Made by a program: the position numbers and the translations under genes. From a virus: a stretch of DNA of 55,546 nt. Positions 7,721 through 14,234 of the stretch are shown piece by piece. The stretch's first letter is position 1. Each line of letters starts with the position of its first letter. The stretch covers positions 1 to 55,546 of the IMG/VR virus record IMGVR_UViG_3300017991_000132. One strand, written 5' to 3'. The notes beneath the pieces are model-generated. The model was not told the DNA's origin. It saw only the letters and a program-made list of their open reading frames with translations, and ran no database searches.

Positions 7721-8463
7721 AGGCTTTCTCCTTTCACGATCTTGTCCGCTTTCTTCGCCAGGCTACCGTGCGCCGGGAAGCCGATGATTGCTTTGCGGTT
7801 GCCCTTGCCACAGACCTTGCAGTCGATACACTGAATGTTCTCGTCGAGGATCGCAGGGCACGTAATGACGTGTCGACCTTTCGGAGTCTTCAGGCGGCGA
7901 GGGGAATCCATCGGAAGGACGGTAACCACGGGGCCGATGTCCAGGTCTGCCAGAGCGTCTGCGTGCTCGAGGTTATCCCCCGACAGATTCACCACGAAGC
8001 CCAGGGCATTCATATCCCGGATCACTTCCAGGTTATGCTGGGCCACCGCAGGGGCGACCATCCCCTTGACGGGGAGGGGGGAGTAATGCGTGTACGTGTA
8101 GCCGCCACGGTTACGCCCACCCGAACAGTTGGCCCTGGCCAGCTGCAGGCATCGCCCACGATGCAGTCTGTTATTGTACCCCGTCAGGTCACCAGACTGA
8201 TTGTGCCGCCACGTAGTTACGTCATCACCCAAGGCTTTTACGCGCTCGCAGAACTCCGTGAAGCTCGTGCCGTTTACGAGCCAGCCTTTCCCCAACTTGT
8301 GCCACACGAGCCCAAGCCGTCCCACCCTGGCGTAGCACGCTTCGCGCATGCGGCAAGAGGAAGGACACGTACCCTTGTGTGACATGGATACGGGAAGTTT
8401 TCCAGTCTTGCTGTTGCCAGATTTCGGGGTGAGAATAAATAGTTCTTTGTCGGGATGCTCCAT
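7717..8463 (-). CDS. GP88-family phage protein, 248 aa
   Basis: The start MEHPDKELFILTPKSGNSKT at 8463 follows GAAACGGAG (8472-8480). The pattern KLPVSMSHKGTCPSSCRMREACYARVG is the hallmark of the 'gene product 88' family of phage proteins: a cysteine cluster C-x3-C-x5-C near the N-terminus. A further C-terminal cluster CPAILDENIQCIDCKVCGKGN looks like a metal or iron-sulfur site. The biochemical function is not established as far as I know. It is expressed from the promoter at 8496-8524 together with 7385-7720. Confidence 0.85.
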   Translation of the reverse strand: MEHPDKELFILTPKSGNSKTGKLPVSMSHKGTCPSSCRMREACYARVGRLGLVWHKLGKGWLVNGTSFTEFCERVKALGDDVTTWRHNQSGDLTGYNNRLHRGRCLQLARANCSGGRNRGGYTYTHYSPLPVKGMVAPAVAQHNLEVIRDMNALGFVVNLSGDNLEHADALADLDIGPVVTVLPMDSPRRLKTPKGRHVITCPAILDENIQCIDCKVCGKGNRKAIIGFPAHGSLAKKADKIVKGESL

Positions 8464-8495
8464 TTTTGTTTCTCCGTTTCGTTGCTCCACCAATC

Positions 8496-8524
8496 AATTT
8501 AATTCGGTGGAACCAGCTTGTCAA
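8496..8524 (-). promoter_or_regulatory. sigma70-type promoter for 7717-8463
   Basis: TTGACA at 8524-8519, 17-base spacer, TAAATT at 8501-8496. It lies just downstream, in the sense of transcription, of composite module copy 2. Confidence 0.8.
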
Positions 8525-8536
8525 GAAATTCAAATT

Positions 8537-8649
8537 GGACGAATCGGGTCCGATTATTTCGGTGCAAAATATCACACGCTTCACGGATACTCCAGGGTAT
8601 TTTCCATTGCGCACGATAAGCTATTGCCCTCCCTATTTTGTATAGAGAG
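8537..8649 (-). repeat. Composite intergenic module, copy 2
   Basis: Same arrangement as 7270-7382: CTCTCTATACAAAAT (8649-8635), 49 non-conserved bases, then the conserved 49-base block (8585-8537). The variable part again can form a short hairpin (ATAC/GTAT) beside the block. It begins just after the stop of 8659-9207 and fills most of the gap before the promoter at 8496-8524. Confidence 0.7.
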
Positions 8650-8658
8650 AGCTACCCT

Positions 8659-9207
8659 TTAATTGACGAGAGAAAGGGAAGGGGCTTTGCGGGAGCCGTC
8701 TTCCACGTCGTCGTCTTTGATAGCTACAGCGATGGCTACAGCGTCTCGGAAAGAACGTTCAGTGACGTAGCTTTCAGGCGCGGCAGCGTCCTCTGCACAG
8801 GCTTCTTGGTACGACATTTTGCACGGGCCTGTGTCCGACACTACGCGGCCTGTACGGTTATCTGCCATAGCTGTCCGCGTCAGGATGTAGAGCTCGCCAT
8901 CCTTGCTACCTGTATCGCACGAGGTCATGGTGAGGGCGAAGAGGTGGCTCTCTTCGAGCAGCCTTTGGAACCTTTCCAGGTTGCCGTTCCTGTTGTCGAT
9001 AGAGGCAGCTCGAAGTCCGTTGATGTGTAGCTGGAGTTCTCCTGTGGATTCGTCTGGTAGGATGATCATGTTTTGGGGATCGAGTGAGAGGATCTCCAGG
9101 GTAGACCACAGGTGCTCCGGTAGTGTCACCATGACCACCGGGTAGACAGTCCCGGAAAACTGCTGCGCTTGTAAGTCGATGATGACCTGTAGGATGTCGT
9201 CACTCAT
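8659..9207 (-). CDS. Hypothetical protein, 182 aa
   Basis: Not recognised. It begins MSDDILQVIIDLQAQQFSG; the ATG overlaps the TGA of the upstream gene (ATGA, 9204-9207), indicating translational coupling. The protein looks alpha/beta and is acidic, with no membrane segment or catalytic motif I can identify. The stop is followed by composite module copy 2. Confidence 0.8.
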   Translation of the reverse strand: MSDDILQVIIDLQAQQFSGTVYPVVMVTLPEHLWSTLEILSLDPQNMIILPDESTGELQLHINGLRAASIDNRNGNLERFQRLLEESHLFALTMTSCDTGSKDGELYILTRTAMADNRTGRVVSDTGPCKMSYQEACAEDAAAPESYVTERSFRDAVAIAVAIKDDDVEDGSRKAPSLSLVN

Positions 9208-9758
9208 TGTGCGCCCGCTTCCGCAGCCCGACGTTCTTTCCCTCGGGCTACCATCTCTGCGGCTCGCTCTTCTCCATAACGAGCCTTCAGATCCTCATGC
9301 TCGGGAGTACCCGGAGTCTCGACCGCCTCGGCATAGCGTTGCATTTCCTTGAGCATCGCCACGTCCCGCTCGACCGTAGCCAGTGCCACAGTCTTTGCGA
9401 ACCACACCGGGAACAGCTTGTACGACACGTAGCCGCTACCACTCTCGTAGTACGGGACCGGCTCGGGCCAAGTGATGTCCGGGTCCTCTTTGTCAAGGTA
9501 ACCCGGGATGCGCTTCTCGAACGCCTTGACGTACACCTTTCGGTAGAAGTCCTCGAACTCCCTCCCGTCCAGCGCTTTGATCTCGGGAGCGCCCTCATCC
9601 TCCATGACCTCGGCAATCTCCCAGTACGCCTTCAGCAGCGCCCTGACGAGTGCCGACGTGTCGTAGCTGTCGAGGTCCGAGATTACCGCGCGAAGCACGA
9701 GCTCCTTGATCTCCTCGAGTTCTACCGCCTCACGATAAAAGAAAAGTTCCAGTGCCAT
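9204..9758 (-). CDS. Hypothetical acidic helical protein, 184 aa
   Basis: Not recognised. It starts MALELFFYREAVELEEIKEL at 9758 with GAAACGGAG at 9766-9774. Most of it is predicted by eye to be helical and acidic, with a short aromatic-rich segment around residues 95-120 (WPEPVPYYESGSGYVSYKLFPVWF). It is coupled by a 4-base overlap to 8659-9207 and follows 9780-10121 on the same likely transcript. Confidence 0.8.
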   Translation of the reverse strand: MALELFFYREAVELEEIKELVLRAVISDLDSYDTSALVRALLKAYWEIAEVMEDEGAPEIKALDGREFEDFYRKVYVKAFEKRIPGYLDKEDPDITWPEPVPYYESGSGYVSYKLFPVWFAKTVALATVERDVAMLKEMQRYAEAVETPGTPEHEDLKARYGEERAAEMVARGKERRAAEAGAQ

Positions 9759-9779
9759 GCCGTTTCTCCGTTTCCCCGG

Positions 9780-10121
9780 CTACTGCCGGTCCTTGTACGC
9801 TTTGGCCAGGAATGCCCGGTAGCCCTTCCAATCATGCACTATGCACGGGGCCTCGTCCAGCCAGAGAGGGCTCTCACGCTTACGCCACTCGCGAGCTTTC
9901 TCCATCTCCTCTTCATCGGCGTAGCCTTTTTCACAGGTACACACAACAGGCTCCTTGCGGACTGTCCTGCACCCACTGGCGAAAAGTGCCTTCACGAGTA
10001 TGTCGTACTCATTCTCGAACGCCACCATGATCGCCGCCTTGCCCAAGTTGTCACCTGTCCCGATGACAACAATCGCCTTGCGGTCCAAGCACAGAAGTTC
10101 GTAGAGAGTCGGGTCATTCAT
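9780..10121 (-). CDS. Hypothetical protein, 113 aa
   Basis: Not recognised. The start MNDPTLYELLCLDRKAIVVIG is set at 10121 because GAAACGGAG (10129-10137) lies just upstream; an in-frame TTG at 10139 is inside that box. The segment AIVVIGTGDNLGKAAIMVAF resembles a nucleotide-binding beta-turn-helix, but without a full motif. A CTCEKGYADEEEMEKAREW segment follows. First gene after the promoter at 10153-10181. Confidence 0.8.
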   Translation of the reverse strand: MNDPTLYELLCLDRKAIVVIGTGDNLGKAAIMVAFENEYDILVKALFASGCRTVRKEPVVCTCEKGYADEEEMEKAREWRKRESPLWLDEAPCIVHDWKGYRAFLAKAYKDRQ

Positions 10122-10152
10122 CTCGTTTCTCCGTTTCAAAAATCGTGATCAC

Positions 10153-10181
10153 AAAATATCAAATCGACTTGACGTCGTCAA
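10153..10181 (-). promoter_or_regulatory. sigma70-type promoter for 9780-10121
   Basis: TTGACG at 10181-10176, 17-base spacer, TATTTT at 10158-10153. A GTGATCAC palindrome lies just beyond the -10 (10145-10152). Confidence 0.75.
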
Positions 10182-10188
10182 GTATTTT

Positions 10189-10800
10189 TCACGGCCGCTT
10201 CCAAATTACTTCGCCGTCGCGCTCCACACGTAAAAGGTAGTTGTACATCTGAGGACGCGGTAGCTTGCTGCGCCCAAGACAATCATCTTCCACTAACGCA
10301 CTTTTGCCGTTGTTGTACACTCCCAGTAACGTGAGGACTTCTTCGTTGCCCATCCCGCCAAAGCACGAGAGCACGAGCTTGTCCCCCTTCTCCAAATCTT
10401 CCGCCAACGGTACTGAACCAGCTTTGGCAGCAGCTTCTTGAAACTCCTTGTCAAAGTAGATAGAATGCCAACGCCGGACGACTGCTTCAGCCTTGGTGTT
10501 GTCTACAGGACGGCCGTCTCTACGCTGGCCAAGCTTCGGGTGCTCCAGGAAAACAATGCTGCACGCACGATTCTTTTCGTACCACAGCTTCCCTCCCCAG
10601 AACTTTCCCAGGTACATCGCGTGCCGCGTAAGATTGCCTTCGGCCCAGGAAAGTGAAACGCTCAACCCACCATGTTCCGCGGTCCCATACCACGTTACCC
10701 CGCGCTCCAATTGTTGGGAATATTGCGCACGACCCCAGGGAGTAGAAGTTCCTTTGCCTTCCTCGAATCCTTTAATGTCCGCTACTTCCACTGTGCTCAT
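10189..10800 (-). CDS. Hypothetical protein, DUF7007-like pattern, 203 aa
   Basis: The start MSTVEVADIKGFEEG at 10800 is preferred because GGAGGTTGTG precedes it; a TTG frame extending to 10833 is possible. The N-terminal region has STPWGRAQYSQQLERGVTWYGTAEHGGLSVS, a TPWGxAQ ... HGG pattern that resembles DUF7007-type phage proteins with no defined activity. The family assignment is tentative. It is served by its own promoter (10836-10863). Confidence 0.75.
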   Translation of the reverse strand: MSTVEVADIKGFEEGKGTSTPWGRAQYSQQLERGVTWYGTAEHGGLSVSLSWAEGNLTRHAMYLGKFWGGKLWYEKNRACSIVFLEHPKLGQRRDGRPVDNTKAEAVVRRWHSIYFDKEFQEAAAKAGSVPLAEDLEKGDKLVLSCFGGMGNEEVLTLLGVYNNGKSALVEDDCLGRSKLPRPQMYNYLLRVERDGEVIWKRP

Positions 10801-10835
10801 CACAACCTCCAGCAGTTCGCCGTCCGACAACACAT

Positions 10836-10863
10836 ATTATGCACAGCAACTTTACGTTGTCAA
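10836..10863 (-). promoter_or_regulatory. sigma70-type promoter for 10189-10800
   Basis: TTGACA at 10863-10858, 16-base spacer, CATAAT at 10841-10836. The first 14 bases after the -35 C (AACGTAAAGTT) match the promoter at 1481-1508. Confidence 0.75.
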
Positions 10864-10865
10864 GT

Positions 10866-11024
10866 GAAATCGAATTTTATTAGTTCGAGTGCGAAATATC
10901 ACGCAAATAGCAGCTACATACCCGTAGCTGGTACTACAACAGGGCTTGGTTATCCGAACCAATAAAATCGGTCATTGCTCAATTTTGCCCTGCTCGGCCA
11001 GCTGGCTCACGTGATTACAGGTAC
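10866..11024. other. Intergenic region with possible structured leader
   Basis: No gene. On the minus strand it begins right after the stop of 11025-11408 with the spaced element GTAATCAC-N22-GCAAAATTGAG (11018-10978), also present at 43-3. It then holds a hairpin CAGCTAC/GTAGCTG (10911-10930) and the box GCGTGATATTTCGCAC (10904-10889) related to those in the composite modules. No T-tract terminator is seen. Confidence 0.55.
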
Positions 11025-11408
11025 TTAGTGGGTCCCGTTGAGTTCGCGGTTCACTTGTCTGACTACCATTTTCGCTTCTAGGTGACCCAGGTCCCCCAAC
11101 GCTACCAGCAAAACAGACCAAATCACGAAATGTGTGTGAGTAGCCATCAGCCGTTTGGCTGCGCGGCGTCCAGCTATTAGCTCGTCTCTATCTATCTGGA
11201 CGGAAACCGTCTTGCGCTCACGCTCATCCGTTACCCATTCTGGGAGTAGCTTCAGACTCTTCTCGTGCTCAAGGATTCCGTGTGCCGCTGCGTTAGCTGC
11301 CGAGACGTAATATTCACCAATCCTTTTACCTGTCTTCTCAGCAGCTTGCTTCACCATTCGTCTGGTCAACAAAGGAATACGCATGGATATGGCTTGATTA
11401 TTCTGCAC
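11025..11408 (-). CDS. Hypothetical protein, 127 aa
   Basis: Begins MQNNQAISMRIPLLTRRMVKQAAEKTG from a GTG at 11408 preceded by GAGGAG. The pattern of an N-terminal basic strand followed by two helices (RIPLLTRRMVKQAAEKTGKRIGEYYVSAANAAAHG) is reminiscent of a ribbon-helix-helix or toxin-antitoxin-type DNA-binding unit, but I cannot assign it. A hydrophobic stretch near THFVIWSVLLVALG is too short and mixed to call a membrane helix with confidence. Its leader box is repeated exactly before the vWA gene at 38195-38944. Confidence 0.75.
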   Translation of the reverse strand: MQNNQAISMRIPLLTRRMVKQAAEKTGKRIGEYYVSAANAAAHGILEHEKSLKLLPEWVTDERERKTVSVQIDRDELIAGRRAAKRLMATHTHFVIWSVLLVALGDLGHLEAKMVVRQVNRELNGTH

Positions 11409-11416
11409 GTAATCGA

Positions 11417-11432
11417 CTCCTCGTAATATTGC
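11417..11432 (-). repeat. Leader repeat GCAATATTACGAGGAG, copy 1
   Basis: A 16-base sequence including the GAGGAG ribosome-binding site of 11025-11408. An identical copy (38952-38967) precedes the vWA gene, so this is a second type of shared leader in the phage. Confidence 0.65.
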
Positions 11433-11444
11433 CTAGCTCCCTCC

Positions 11445-11472
11445 ATGATAATAAAGGACATTACATTGTCAA
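11445..11472 (-). promoter_or_regulatory. sigma70-type promoter for 11025-11408
   Basis: TTGACA at 11472-11467, 16-base spacer, TATCAT at 11450-11445. It overlaps the last codons of 11469-11732. Confidence 0.75.
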
Positions 11473-11732
11473 GTAGTTTCCTGAGCAATATACTCAGACA
11501 GCACCCTCCCATCCTTTTTCACGCGGAGCTCCGCCATATCGTACTTCACCAGATGGAATACTACTTCCACGTCGTTCCAGTAGAAATGACAATCTGTGTA
11601 CAAGGAGGCTTCCACGCGACGTACAGCTCGCTGTAGCGTCCGCGATAAAACAATATCCCCCTCGTCTGTCGTTAGATGGGTATGCTTGAACAGCTGTCGA
11701 TTGACAACTTCTATACGGCGATTCTTGGGCAA
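11469..11732 (-). CDS. Hypothetical protein, 87 aa, start uncertain
   Basis: Not recognised. I place the start at a TTG (11732) two bases after the ParB-like gene's TAG, which gives a coupled gene beginning LPKNRRIEVVNRQLF. An upstream GTG at 11786 would overlap the neighbour by about 50 bases and encodes a low-complexity AEAEAD stretch. The protein has alternating beta-like stretches (CHFYWNDVEVVFHLV, DMAELRV) and no known motif. Confidence 0.6.
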   Translation of the reverse strand: MPKNRRIEVVNRQLFKHTHLTTDEGDIVLSRTLQRAVRRVEASLYTDCHFYWNDVEVVFHLVKYDMAELRVKKDGRVLSEYIAQETT

Positions 11733-11734
11733 GC

Positions 11735-12604
11735 CTACTCGCCGTCCGCAACCTCGGTCAGCTTCAGCTTCAGCTTCCGAGTACACGCCTTCAGCAGCGC
11801 CTCCCCGTCAGCCTCACCCGCGGCGAACGTGAGCGCCATGATCACCAGCTTCCGAGCATCCCCCGTGGGCACCGTGTCACCCTTCATCTCGGACTGGTTC
11901 AGCCCCCGCATGATCTTCACGATGTCACGCTTCCCAGGACGACGGGCCATCCCCGTCACCTGCGCGGCAGCCTTGGCCGTCTTGCGCCGCTTGCCACCCG
12001 AAACCACGAGCACCTTGTCCAGCATCCTCTTCTGGTCCGCAGCCTTCACCTTCCGAGCGATGATCAGCCCAGCCTCGAGAGTCACCTTCCCCGTGTCCAC
12101 CGCGTCCTTCAGAGCCTTGCACGCTCCGGCCATCGTCGTCATCTGGTCCACCCAGCCGACACTCTTGTTGACCTTCACGCTGATCTCCTTCCCCGAAAAC
12201 CCGCGCTTCTTGTACTCGCGCACCAGCGCCACCTTGTCCGTCAAGGTGAAGTCCTCTCGGTTCAGATTCTCCTTCACCGCCAGGTCGAGCGCCTCGTCCT
12301 CGTCCACGTCATGCACGATGACAGGAATGCGCATCTCCATCTCCGGGTCCTCGGAGAAAATCTTGCGTAGAGCACGAATGCGCCGCTCACCCGCAATCAG
12401 GATGAAAGGCTGCTCCGGGTTCGCCCGGTCACGCCGCACCCACAGCGGGTCCAGTACCCCGTTCTCCTTGATGTCCTCCGCCAGATCCTCGATCCCCTCG
12501 AACACCGTTCGCGGGTTGAAACCATCGACCACCTGAATGCGCTCGGGGCTGTCCACCGAGTACGCATTCGACCGAAACACACCATCCAACTTTCTCATCG
12601 ACAT
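11735..12604 (-). CDS. ParB/Spo0J-like N-terminal domain protein, 289 aa
   Basis: Starts MSMRKLDGVFRSNAYSV with an excellent GGAGGTGAT site. Residues about 25-120 match the ParB N-terminal (sulfiredoxin-like) domain: PRTVFEGIEDLAEDIKENGVLDPLWVRR followed by the box II motif LIAGERRIRAL, then helical KEN-like segments (ENLNREDFTLTDKVALVREYKKRG) and an HTH region (FSGKEISVKVNKSVGWVDQM). In plasmids and phages such proteins bind specific DNA sites and hydrolyse CTP, serving partition or regulation. No ParA partner is visible here, so a regulatory or nuclease-related role is equally possible. Confidence 0.9.
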   Translation of the reverse strand: MSMRKLDGVFRSNAYSVDSPERIQVVDGFNPRTVFEGIEDLAEDIKENGVLDPLWVRRDRANPEQPFILIAGERRIRALRKIFSEDPEMEMRIPVIVHDVDEDEALDLAVKENLNREDFTLTDKVALVREYKKRGFSGKEISVKVNKSVGWVDQMTTMAGACKALKDAVDTGKVTLEAGLIIARKVKAADQKRMLDKVLVVSGGKRRKTAKAAAQVTGMARRPGKRDIVKIMRGLNQSEMKGDTVPTGDARKLVIMALTFAAGEADGEALLKACTRKLKLKLTEVADGE

Positions 12605-12648
12605 TTAATCACCTCCGGTAATTTGTTTTCCGTCCGTTCACGCAATCA

Positions 12649-12677
12649 AATATAATTGCCGAACAATACAACGTCAA
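12649..12677 (-). promoter_or_regulatory. sigma70-type promoter for the ParB-like gene
   Basis: TTGACG at 12677-12672, 17-base spacer, TATATT at 12654-12649. It is one of the best matches in the window. Confidence 0.82.
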
Positions 12678-12703
12678 GTAAAAAATCGAATTTTCTGTGC
12701 AGA

Positions 12704-13003
12704 TTATTTGGCGGCGAGAATACGCCGAGAAGGAAGGTCCGCGTAGACAGTGAAGCTTTTTGTTTGGCTTACAGGACGATAACCACGATGTTTCATCGTG
12801 CGTGTGTTGACCAGGCGCTGGAACTTTTCCTTGCCAGTCTGGAACCCGAAGTCGCACATATCGTTCAGGTCATCACGCATAAAGCGTGGAGGCCATAGAA
12901 AGGAGCCCGGTGTGGGAGTAAACGTAAGCCCGAGATGTTGCTGGTAGTACCAGTCCACAATCCATTGGTTCTGCGTTTCACCAGTGAGGGCGTTGCGCAG
13001 CAT
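12704..13003 (-). CDS. Hypothetical protein, 99 aa
   Basis: Not recognised. It begins MLRNALTGETQNQWIVDWYYQQHLGL a few bases after the stop of the methyltransferase gene, with only a weak AAAG site, so it probably depends on translational coupling. It is rich in aromatic and basic residues and has no clear motif. Confidence 0.7.
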   Translation of the reverse strand: MLRNALTGETQNQWIVDWYYQQHLGLTFTPTPGSFLWPPRFMRDDLNDMCDFGFQTGKEKFQRLVNTRTMKHRGYRPVSQTKSFTVYADLPSRRILAAK

Positions 13004-13008
13004 CTTTA

Positions 13009-13416
13009 CTAGGTCATCTTGCTCCGCACGATGTGGATTATTTTGTCAGCTCGAGCCTTGAGCTTCCGAATGATCAGACGTTCATCTTTCAGGCGCACGA
13101 CGTTCAGGACGAACGAACTGAAGGCGATATCAAATTTTTCACCCAGCTTCGGTTCCTGTGTAGTGACGCTACCCTGCTGCCACCCGTTGCCATGAGTACG
13201 ATGGTTGGGATCGTAAGCGTAGACCTTACAGCCCAATGCACGCAGGTAGTCTGCGTTGCGCCCGGATTTACCTGCGCCCCAGTCGAGCACGCGCGTACCT
13301 TTTTTGAAGAAGCCTTTCTTCGCGAGCCAGCGGATGGCTGGGGATGCTTTGCCACTGATAGACGTGGCACCCTTTTCTACGGCTGCGCCTTTATAGGCGC
13401 GTTTCTTTTTCGACAT
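13009..13416 (-). CDS. Small SAM-dependent methyltransferase-like protein
   Basis: A 135-residue protein with a class I methyltransferase core. Motif I is TRVLDWGAGKSGRNADYL (residues about 41-58), with the glycine-rich SAM loop. The acidic end of strand 2 is KVYAYDPNHRTHG. FDIAFSSFVLNVV is the motif IV region. It is far shorter than typical methyltransferases (about 200-250 residues) and lacks an obvious substrate domain, so the target is unknown. The ATG at 13416 follows GAAACGGAG (13424-13432). Confidence 0.85.
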   Translation of the reverse strand: MSKKKRAYKGAAVEKGATSISGKASPAIRWLAKKGFFKKGTRVLDWGAGKSGRNADYLRALGCKVYAYDPNHRTHGNGWQQGSVTTQEPKLGEKFDIAFSSFVLNVVRLKDERLIIRKLKARADKIIHIVRSKMT

Positions 13417-13441
13417 GTGCGACCTCCGTTTCGCTACATCG

Positions 13442-13470
13442 AACGTAGCAAATCCGCATTACGACGTCAA
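13442..13470 (-). promoter_or_regulatory. sigma70-type promoter for 13009-13416
   Basis: TTGACG at 13470-13465, 17-base spacer, TACGTT at 13447-13442. Confidence 0.75.
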
Positions 13471-13485
13471 GTGGAAACGGAATTT

Positions 13486-13683
13486 TTAGAGGCCGAAGAA
13501 GAGGGAAAGGTGGGAGTCGCTTCGACGTTGGAGCTCCTCTTTCGCAACATGGATAGCCAGGAGCTTTCCGTCGAAGTGGTCTGTCAGTGGTCGTAGAAGG
13601 TTTCCTGCTTCAAGCACCTTGACGATTTCCTCGTCGGTGTACTCGGTGAAAGAATCCCTTAGATGCTTTTCATACGCTGTCAT
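13486..13683 (-). CDS. Hypothetical small protein, 65 aa
   Basis: Not recognised. The start MTAYEKHLRDSFTEY at 13683 is chosen over the in-frame ATG at 13701, because that ATG lies in the leader box GAAACGGAG (13691-13699), which must act as the ribosome-binding site. The protein is helical and charged. It lies directly downstream of the structured RNA at 13719-13843, so it may be translated from read-through of that transcript. Confidence 0.7.
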   Translation of the reverse strand: MTAYEKHLRDSFTEYTDEEIVKVLEAGNLLRPLTDHFDGKLLAIHVAKEELQRRSDSHLSLFFGL

Positions 13684-13718
13684 TGGTTGCCTCCGTTTCA
13701 TTGGTGTTGGGTTGGTAG

Positions 13719-13843
13719 TGGAGCGCCAGGGATCGAACCTGGATCGGGTACGGAGCTTGCGAAACGGAGATGAAAGGCAAGCAGCCTAGGCGGGATCAGT
13801 TGTCGGACGGAAACCGCTACCCGATAGCCAAATCCTTCGCTCC
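13719..13843 (-). ncRNA. tRNA/tmRNA-like small RNA with anti-leader loop
   Basis: On the minus strand the RNA starts GGAGCG (13843-13838) and ends CGCTCC (13725-13720), which pair as an acceptor-like stem. Just inside the 3' end is a perfect T arm: stem CCAGG/CCTGG around loop TTCGATC (13741-13725). There is no normal D or anticodon arm. Instead ATCGGGTA (13825-13818) pairs with TACCCGAT (13750-13743), extended by CGG/CCG past a bulge, like helix P2 of tmRNA. Inside is a hairpin GCTTGC/GCAAGC (13782-13777 and 13760-13755). Its 16-base loop contains TCTCCGTTTC, the exact complement of the GAAACGGAGA leader shared by phage genes. A promoter places the RNA start at or next to the first G. At about 125 nt it is too long for a tRNA and too short for a normal tmRNA; the fold is by eye. 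Confidence 0.7.
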
Positions 13844-13851
13844 TATGTTCA

Positions 13852-13879
13852 AGTATAACTACTCGTTATTGGATGTCAA
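13852..13879 (-). promoter_or_regulatory. sigma70-type promoter for the small RNA
   Basis: TTGACA at 13879-13874, 16-base spacer, TATACT at 13857-13852. Initiation 7-9 bases downstream falls on 13845-13843, the predicted 5' end of the RNA. The -35 lies within the last codons of 13859-14209. Confidence 0.8.
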
Positions 13880-14209
13880 GTCTTTCCTCGGATTATTTTT
13901 CTTCTTTCTTTTCGTACGCTTAAACGACTTGTCGTAGGGTGCTCGGCAAGGCATCTCTGCGTAGAGCTCTTTGGCTTCTGCGCGGGAGATTTGGCACGCC
14001 AGGATGTGCCCCTTGATGATGCTGATGACTATGAAATATTTATCATCTTTCATGCGTCGTCGCACCCACACCAGGGCTGACGTGCTAGAGGAGTCCACGG
14101 CTATGTCTCGCCACTTGTCTCCTTCGGCGCCCTTCCAGTCTTCTCCTGTAAGGGAGGTCTGGTAGTTCAGGGGAGCCATCTCCAGCAGCTTATTTTTAGC
14201 GTTACTCAT
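13859..14209 (-). CDS. Hypothetical protein, 116 aa
   Basis: Not recognised. The start MSNAKNKLLEMAPLNYQTSL is set at 14209; the longer frame to 14254 overlaps the neighbour and adds only arginines. A compact central region, TSALVWVRRRMKDDKYFIVISIIKGHILAC, looks like a small beta-sheet domain, and the tail is strongly basic (KSFKRTKRKKKNNPRKD). The ribosome-binding site is weak (GAAGTAG). Its 3' end contains the promoter of the small RNA. Confidence 0.75.
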   Translation of the reverse strand: MSNAKNKLLEMAPLNYQTSLTGEDWKGAEGDKWRDIAVDSSSTSALVWVRRRMKDDKYFIVISIIKGHILACQISRAEAKELYAEMPCRAPYDKSFKRTKRKKKNNPRKDLTSNNE

Positions 14210-14234
14210 ACAGCTACTTCTATTAAGTATGTTG

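Noticed and set aside
11735-12604. Plasmid-type ParABS partition locus
   Set aside because: Only a ParB-like N-terminal domain is present; no ParA gene and no cluster of centromere-like repeats is adjacent.
13719-13843. Ordinary tRNA gene
   Set aside because: The acceptor and T arm are tRNA-like, but there is no D arm or anticodon arm and the length is about 125 nt. An intron would have to be very short, and no anticodon stem forms after removing any obvious segment.
13761-13950. Plus-strand frame starting ATG directly after GAAACGGAG, inside the small RNA
   Set aside because: The GGAG touches the ATG with no spacing, the frame is short and ends in low-complexity phenylalanine runs, and no plus-strand promoter is seen. 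The GAAACGGAG here is better explained as the complement of the RNA loop.
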